Source of the DNA: Ilumatobacter sp.
GTDB taxonomy: Bacteria; Actinomycetota; Acidimicrobiia; Acidimicrobiales; Ilumatobacteraceae
Direction of reading: 5' to 3'
Assembly (NCBI GenBank): GCA_018666235.1
Contig: JABJAB010000039.1
Location: forward strand, 1 to 18,526
DNA length: 18,526 nucleotides
The notes under the pieces were generated by a model. That model saw nothing but the letters and a program-made list of their open reading frames with translations. It was not told the origin of the DNA and did not search any database. The stretch's first letter is position 1; every line of letters begins with the position of its first letter. Both the position numbers and the translations under genes were made by a program. Shown in pieces: positions 14,937 through 18,526 of the stretch.

Positions 14937-16201
14937 TAGCCGCCACCGCTTGCAGAGACGGCAATCACAATGACCACGAGAATCAGTGCCGCAAGCATCA
15001 CCGCGGTGAGAATCTTGACCTTGCTGTATGGGCGAGCGCCGTGCACTTCGCCGGTGACCCCATTGATGTAGACCTGGAATGGCTTCTGCTCGTAGATCAC
15101 GGTGAGCAGCCAGATCGGCAGCAGCAGATGCTTGTAAGTCATCTTGAGCCAGTTGATGTTCATCGAGTTGATGTCCTGCTGGTCGCCGCCGATGTCTTGG
15201 CGCACGGTCTGCGTGATCGCTGCTTCCATCTGCGACGTCGCTTCAGGCAGACATTCTTCGACGTCGTGGTCGTAGGTGCGACGGAGGTGCCCGGCGGCAT
15301 ATTCCGCAGAGTACGGCTTTGCTGTCTCGGTCGGCCACGGCTCGAGCTTGGCGATGCGGTTGCGTTCGAACCCCTCGTTGGCGAAGACCGTGACGTCGTC
15401 GAAGCTGTTGGTGACCGTGCCGCTGGCCCGGCTCCAACTGGTGCGTGTCTCGGTGCGTCGATTCTCGCCCGAGCCGACTGTGACGGTGTAGTTGTCGCCG
15501 CGACGGCCCGTGTAGCGCGTCCGGGTGTCAGCGTCGTAGGTGAAGTACGCGGTGTAGACGCTTGAGAACGCTCCGGTGCGGCTGTAGGTCTTGAACTCGG
15601 TGGGCGCAAACCAGCGCTTACTGATCCACTTTTCGATCAGCTCCTTGGCCTGTTTGTCGTCGATGGAGAACGGCAGCACGCCATCGACCGGGAGGCGTTC
15701 GGGAGCGTCGTGGACGTCATCGCGCTGAATCGGTGTTGCGCAGTAGGGGCACTTCTCTGCGGTGAGTGACCCAGAGAACATCGTGTTGCCGCCGCAGTTC
15801 TGGCAGGTGACTTCCTTCTCGGTGCCGACAAAGTTCTGTTGATGGGATTGCTTACTGGACTGCACGAGCCTGAGCGCCTCGCGCAGGTCTTTTTCGTTGA
15901 CTTGTCCGTCGTTTTCCACCAACTCATGGGTGTTGCCGCAGTGCGCGCACTTGAGGAGTTGGCTGCGAATGTCGAAGTGCAACTCCCCGCCGCAGGCTTC
16001 GCACGGATAGGTCCGGCTGTCTTCGGTGGAGTGCTTCATCGCCATTGATTCCGCCGATGGGTCGGTCTCGTCGGGCGCGCCCTCGTCGCCGGCCGGAGGT
16101 GGCGGTGAAGGCGGAGGTGCCAAACCGTCGGGTTCGGGAAGCGGGGGTGGCTGTGAAGGTGGGGGTGGGGGTGACGACGGTGGAGGTGGCTGTTCGCTCA
16201 T
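14936..16201 (-). CDS. Double zinc-ribbon membrane protein, YdjG-like
   Basis: 421 residues. The N-terminus (1-40) is a proline-rich tail. Two zinc ribbons follow: C67-x2-C70 with C85-x2-C88, and C133-x2-C136 with C151-x2-C154, the latter resembling TFIIB-type ribbons. A soluble beta-rich domain extends to about 350 (KWISKRWFAPTEFKTYSR and SSVYTAYFTYDADTRT). There is a hydrophobic segment at 358-370 and a C-terminal membrane helix at 396-415 ending SASGGG. This layout, with an SPFH gene directly upstream, matches B. subtilis YdjG/YdjI, proteins implicated in membrane recruitment of a PspA homologue. Start ATG 16201, 10 bases after the SPFH stop; an in-frame extension to 16381 is shadow. ATG for M53 (MAMKHSTED) is an alternative start that would drop the proline tail. 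Function is inferred by analogy only. Confidence 0.85.
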   Translation of the reverse strand: MSEQPPPPSSPPPPPSQPPPLPEPDGLAPPPSPPPPAGDEGAPDETDPSAESMAMKHSTEDSRTYPCEACGGELHFDIRSQLLKCAHCGNTHELVENDGQVNEKDLREALRLVQSSKQSHQQNFVGTEKEVTCQNCGGNTMFSGSLTAEKCPYCATPIQRDDVHDAPERLPVDGVLPFSIDDKQAKELIEKWISKRWFAPTEFKTYSRTGAFSSVYTAYFTYDADTRTRYTGRRGDNYTVTVGSGENRRTETRTSWSRASGTVTNSFDDVTVFANEGFERNRIAKLEPWPTETAKPYSAEYAAGHLRRTYDHDVEECLPEATSQMEAAITQTVRQDIGGDQQDINSMNINWLKMTYKHLLLPIWLLTVIYEQKPFQVYINGVTGEVHGARPYSKVKILTAVMLAALILVVIVIAVSASGGG

Positions 16202-16211
16202 CGGTGGCCCG

Positions 16212-17420
16212 TCACCCGGCGGCGGGCGATGGCGGCATTGGCGGGGGCTCCGCGCTGCGCGGCGGCATCGGCGGGGGAGTGGCAAACAGGGCCTGCAACT
16301 GCGGCACCGTCTGGGCTGCTGCCCACCCAGCCATGCCGTGAGACCAGACCAGGGTTTGTCCGGTGACCTGGCCGTTCCCAATGCCGGCTTGCATCTGGGC
16401 CATGTTGTACGGACCGCCCGGCTGGCCTCCGTGATCGACGTGATACATGGTCTGGCCGGGCAGCGGCGGCGGCGCCGGCGCTGCGGTCGGCGCGGGCGCC
16501 GCTTGCTGTTGTTGCGGCGCGACCTGCTGATTTGCCCCCATGCCAGGCATCGACTGAGCCATCTGGCCGGCCATGACGGCGCCCATTCCCATCTGCATCA
16601 TGTCGCCCATGACGGAGCCGCCTTCATTCTCGGCAGCGGCAAGCATTGCATTGGCGGCTTGGGCCTGCTGGTACTTGTTGAGGTCGACGTTCTCGACGAA
16701 GCCGGATGCTTCGACTCCCTTGGCGACACCACGGGTCATGGCCTGGGTGATCTCGTCGGGCAGCGAGATGTTCATTGTCATCTCGGGGATTTCGAGACCG
16801 AACTCGTCGTCGACGCGTTCCTGGACGAACTCGGCAAGTTTGCCCGACAGCGCTACCTGTTGCCCCTGGAGGTCGATCGCACCGAGACCGGTCTCGAGGA
16901 CCATGTCCGAGAACGCCATCGAGATGACTCTGCGGAGCAGCTCTGCGATCTCGTCGGCCTCGACAGCGGAGTCGGTGCCGATGACTTCCTTCAGAAAGGT
17001 CTCAATATCGGCAATTTTGACAACGCAGAGGCCGTTGGCGCGGATCTGCACCATCTTGAAATCCGGGTCGCGAACCGTGACGGGCTGCGGAGTACCCCAG
17101 CGCAAGTCGGTGACCGGGCGGGTGTTGATGAAGTACACCTCGCTGCGGAATGGGCTGTCGAAACCGTGTTTCCAGCCCTGCAGCGTCGACATGATCGGCA
17201 GGTTCTCGCTCTTCAGTTCGTAGTGGCCGGGCTCGAATTGATCAGCCAACGCACCGCGGTAGACGAACACCGCCTTCTGGCCTTCGCGGACAATGAGTTG
17301 CGCGCCGTTCTTGATCTCATTCTGATAGCGGGGAAAGCGCCATGCCAATGTCGAGCGGGAATCATCGATCCACTCGATGATGTCAACGAGTTCGCCCTTG
17401 AGTTTGTCGAGAAGACCCAT
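16212..17420 (-). CDS. SPFH-domain protein with C-terminal GYF_2 domain, YdjI-like
   Basis: 402 residues. The N-terminus MGLLDKLKGELVDIIEW is the start typical of YdjI-like (virion core protein-like) SPFH proteins. It continues with IVREGQKAVFVYRG, EPGHYEL, the SPFH core to about 230 (RANGLCVVKIADIETFLKEV and LEIPEMTMNISLPDEI) and a helical stretch KYQQAQAANAMLAAAENE. A Met/Gly/Gln/Pro-rich linker (270-322) leads to a GYF_2 domain (about 325-379: YHVDHGGQPGGPYNMAQMQ, then LVWSHGMAGWAAA). The tail is PPPMPPRSAEPPPMPP. No membrane helix; SPFH proteins assemble on membranes as scaffolds. ATG 17420 is preferred over ATG 17438 and GTG/ATG 17465 because it matches the family start. Confidence 0.88.
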   Translation of the reverse strand: MGLLDKLKGELVDIIEWIDDSRSTLAWRFPRYQNEIKNGAQLIVREGQKAVFVYRGALADQFEPGHYELKSENLPIMSTLQGWKHGFDSPFRSEVYFINTRPVTDLRWGTPQPVTVRDPDFKMVQIRANGLCVVKIADIETFLKEVIGTDSAVEADEIAELLRRVISMAFSDMVLETGLGAIDLQGQQVALSGKLAEFVQERVDDEFGLEIPEMTMNISLPDEITQAMTRGVAKGVEASGFVENVDLNKYQQAQAANAMLAAAENEGGSVMGDMMQMGMGAVMAGQMAQSMPGMGANQQVAPQQQQAAPAPTAAPAPPPLPGQTMYHVDHGGQPGGPYNMAQMQAGIGNGQVTGQTLVWSHGMAGWAAAQTVPQLQALFATPPPMPPRSAEPPPMPPSPAAG

Positions 17421-17460
17421 GTCAGGCCCGCCTTTCATCTGTCCGTGAGGTTCGCTGCTC

Positions 17461-17466
17461 ACCATA
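17461..17466 (-). promoter_or_regulatory. Candidate -10 element ahead of the SPFH gene
   Basis: TATGGT on the minus strand lies about 40 bases before ATG 17420, within CATCTATGGT, the same decamer as in the sulfatase promoter. No convincing -35 is seen. If real, the SPFH and zinc-ribbon genes can be transcribed independently of the 5-TM gene. Confidence 0.25.
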
Positions 17467-17531
17467 GATGACCGATGCGAACCGTACCGCTGCCCATCGT
17501 CGGTCGAGTGGGCGGGGAGAGTGCGAAGCGG

Positions 17532-18095
17532 TCACTGCCGGACGCAGTTGTCGGGTTCGGACGCACCAGCGACAGAGAAGTCGTAACAGGTCAAGAACCG
17601 AGCGTGTTCGCGTCCAACGATGAAGCCGATGGCACCGAGGACAGCAACCAGGGCCACGAGCGATGCGGTGTTTCTCCGACTACCGGTCTGGGCGAGTTTG
17701 GGCATTGACATGTCGACGAAGAGACGCAGCGTCAGCGGCACCGAGATGAGCAGAATCAGGATCAGCGACACGACGAAGATGGGCTGATCCATCGCCTCTG
17801 ATGTTGACCCTGTGAGAAAGGCTGCGGCGAGCAGCCAGAACAGAGGCGCCGCCAAGGCGATCCGGATGAGCCATTTCCACGGAGCGCCGTATCCGCCGTT
17901 GACTGTCGTGATCACGAAGAGGATCGACGCGGCCACGACTACCTGGAAGATGTTGACGTAGAAAATCTCGCCGCACGCACCAAGGTTGAACGCAATAGGC
18001 CAGGTGAGCAACCCGAGTGTCACCGCGGCGAGCGCCAACGGTCCGCTGACCGTCAGCCGTTCCCGGGCGGATTCCGTTGGGATGGGATCGGGCAC
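17532..18095 (-). CDS. Five-helix membrane protein, unknown function
   Basis: 187 residues, family not recognised. Hydrophobic helices lie at about 17-38, 45-64, 74-95, 105-127 and 144-161. The N-terminal 15 residues are hydrophilic, and the C-terminus REHARFLTCYDFSVAGASEPDNC holds C170 and C184. With an odd number of helices the two ends are on opposite sides, so the cysteines could form an extracytoplasmic disulfide if the N-terminus is inside. The start GTG 18095 has GGAG about 12 bases upstream. It lies 111 bases upstream of the SPFH gene on the same strand and may belong to the same membrane unit. Confidence 0.75.
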   Translation of the reverse strand: MPDPIPTESARERLTVSGPLALAAVTLGLLTWPIAFNLGACGEIFYVNIFQVVVAASILFVITTVNGGYGAPWKWLIRIALAAPLFWLLAAAFLTGSTSEAMDQPIFVVSLILILLISVPLTLRLFVDMSMPKLAQTGSRRNTASLVALVAVLGAIGFIVGREHARFLTCYDFSVAGASEPDNCVRQ

Positions 18096-18129
18096 GGCGG
18101 GTGATCTCCTGCGGGTCGACCGGGCAAGC

Positions 18130-18267
18130 TCAACTCACTGTCTCATGGCTGGCCTCACCCTCCAGCACCTGGCGGGTGATTGAGTCGGACGCTGAAACGA
18201 GGAACAGGTCGGCGCTTGCGGCCATGAACGCCGGGAGAGCGAACGACACAATCAATGCCAGGATCAA
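18130..18267 (-). CDS. Possible small single-helix membrane protein
   Basis: The gap 18096-18366 holds one protein-like minus-strand frame: about 45 residues from TTG 18267, beginning LILALIVSFALPAFMAAS and ending with a hydrophilic tail TRQVLEGEASHETVS. It has one membrane helix and GC-rich third codon positions. The frame is open back to a TGA about 30 bases earlier with no ATG or GTG before the helix, and no clear ribosome site. A neighbouring frame has ATG-GTG-GCG-GTG just upstream, so a frameshifted start is conceivable. Otherwise I see nothing in this gap. Confidence 0.25.
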   Translation of the reverse strand: MILALIVSFALPAFMAASADLFLVSASDSITRQVLEGEASHETVS

Positions 18268-18366
18268 CCCTGCCGAACGCCACGGGCGGACGACTCACCG
18301 CCACCATGCCGCAAGACGCATCCACACGGCGGCAGCCTCACACTTTGGATCGCCGTGCTCCTTTGG

Positions 18367-18526
18367 CTAGGCCTGCGCGATCGACTTCGCCCAGCGGTAG
18401 TCCGCTTTGCCGCTGGGGGATCGCACGATTTCATTCACGTGCACGATTGCCTTTGGCAGCTTGTATCGAGCGATGTGCCGGGCGGCCTCGGAGAGTAGAT
18501 CGGTGTCGGCGACGTCATGACCCGAA
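18367..18526 (-). CDS. Acyl-CoA synthetase, C-terminal end (partial)
   Basis: The last 52 residues of an AMP-forming acyl-CoA synthetase entering from the right edge. ARHIARYKLPKAIVHVNEIV and RSPSGKADYRWAK are the standard C-terminal lid sequences, with the catalytic lysine in PSGKADY. The stop TAG is at 18369-18367. PSGKADYRWAK is typical of FadD-type fatty acyl-CoA ligases of actinobacteria. This is a second, unrelated member of the MenE superfamily. Confidence 0.85.
   Translation of the reverse strand, partial: SGHDVADTDLLSEAARHIARYKLPKAIVHVNEIVRSPSGKADYRWAKSIAQA

Noticed and set aside
16096..16190. G-rich tract as a G-quadruplex or tandem repeat
   Set aside because: Only three runs of three or more G are present, with one long loop, and the sequence is explained by consecutive proline codons of the zinc-ribbon protein.
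16026..17471. Long plus-strand open frame (481 codons) antisense to the SPFH and zinc-ribbon genes
   Set aside because: It lies opposite two clearly recognised proteins and has no family-like sequence; its glycine-rich start is the complement of proline codons.
17471..17505. Inverted arms GACCGA and TCGGTC as a terminator after the 5-TM gene
   Set aside because: The loop is 23 bases and no T-run follows on the minus strand, so it does not look like an intrinsic terminator.
1..18526. CRISPR arrays, transposons, integrases, tRNA or rRNA genes
   Set aside because: None was seen when reading both strands; nearly all sequence is taken up by chromosomal housekeeping-type genes.

Overview
The window is a high-GC, gene-dense bacterial chromosome segment. 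GTG starts are common, start/stop overlaps are frequent and intergenic DNA is minimal. The gene content (phoH-ybeY pair, mycobacterial-size MenE, classical menaquinone genes, an SPFH/GYF protein, and a sulfatase of the type common in actinobacteria) suggests an actinobacterium, plausibly of class Acidimicrobiia. That placement is inferred from gene style, not from a marker-gene comparison. I saw no rRNA, tRNA, CRISPR array, insertion sequence or phage gene.

Layout: 1-1566 (-) is a large arylsulfatase that runs off the left edge and has an apparent one-base frameshift in a G/C homopolymer near its N-terminus. 1567-1863 is a divergent intergenic region with a 20-bp palindrome and a plausible sulfatase promoter. 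1864-4161 (+) holds phoH, ybeY and a short-chain dehydrogenase. 4116-14350 is a men region in which menE, menA, menH, menD, menF and menG are scattered over both strands, mixed with an amidase (coupled to menE), a FrnE/DsbA-like thiol oxidoreductase (coupled to menH) and a Tat-exported animal-type heme peroxidase (after menD). menB and menC are not in the window. 14373-18095 (-) encodes a membrane module: a 5-TM protein, an SPFH protein with a C-terminal GYF_2 domain, a double-zinc-ribbon membrane protein, and a TM/coiled-coil protein. It reads toward menG-menF. The right edge (18367-18526, -) is the C-terminus of an acyl-CoA synthetase.

How the genes work together: MenF (chorismate to isochorismate), MenD (SEPHCHC), MenH (SHCHC), MenE (OSB-CoA), MenA (prenylation) and MenG (C-methylation) cover six of the eight steps of the o-succinylbenzoate menaquinone route; MenC and MenB would have to be elsewhere. 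PhoH and YbeY belong to RNA metabolism and ribosome maturation. The SPFH and zinc-ribbon pair resembles the Bacillus YdjI/YdjG membrane-stress proteins.

Most notable: the sulfatase frameshift; the SPFH-GYF protein next to a proline-tailed zinc-ribbon partner; the extreme compaction of the men region (two exactly abutting TGATCA double stops, one 46-bp convergent overlap, two GTGA couplings); likely leaderless promoters (TANNNT 7-9 nt before start codons); and a perfect inverted repeat between the divergent frnE-like gene and menD.
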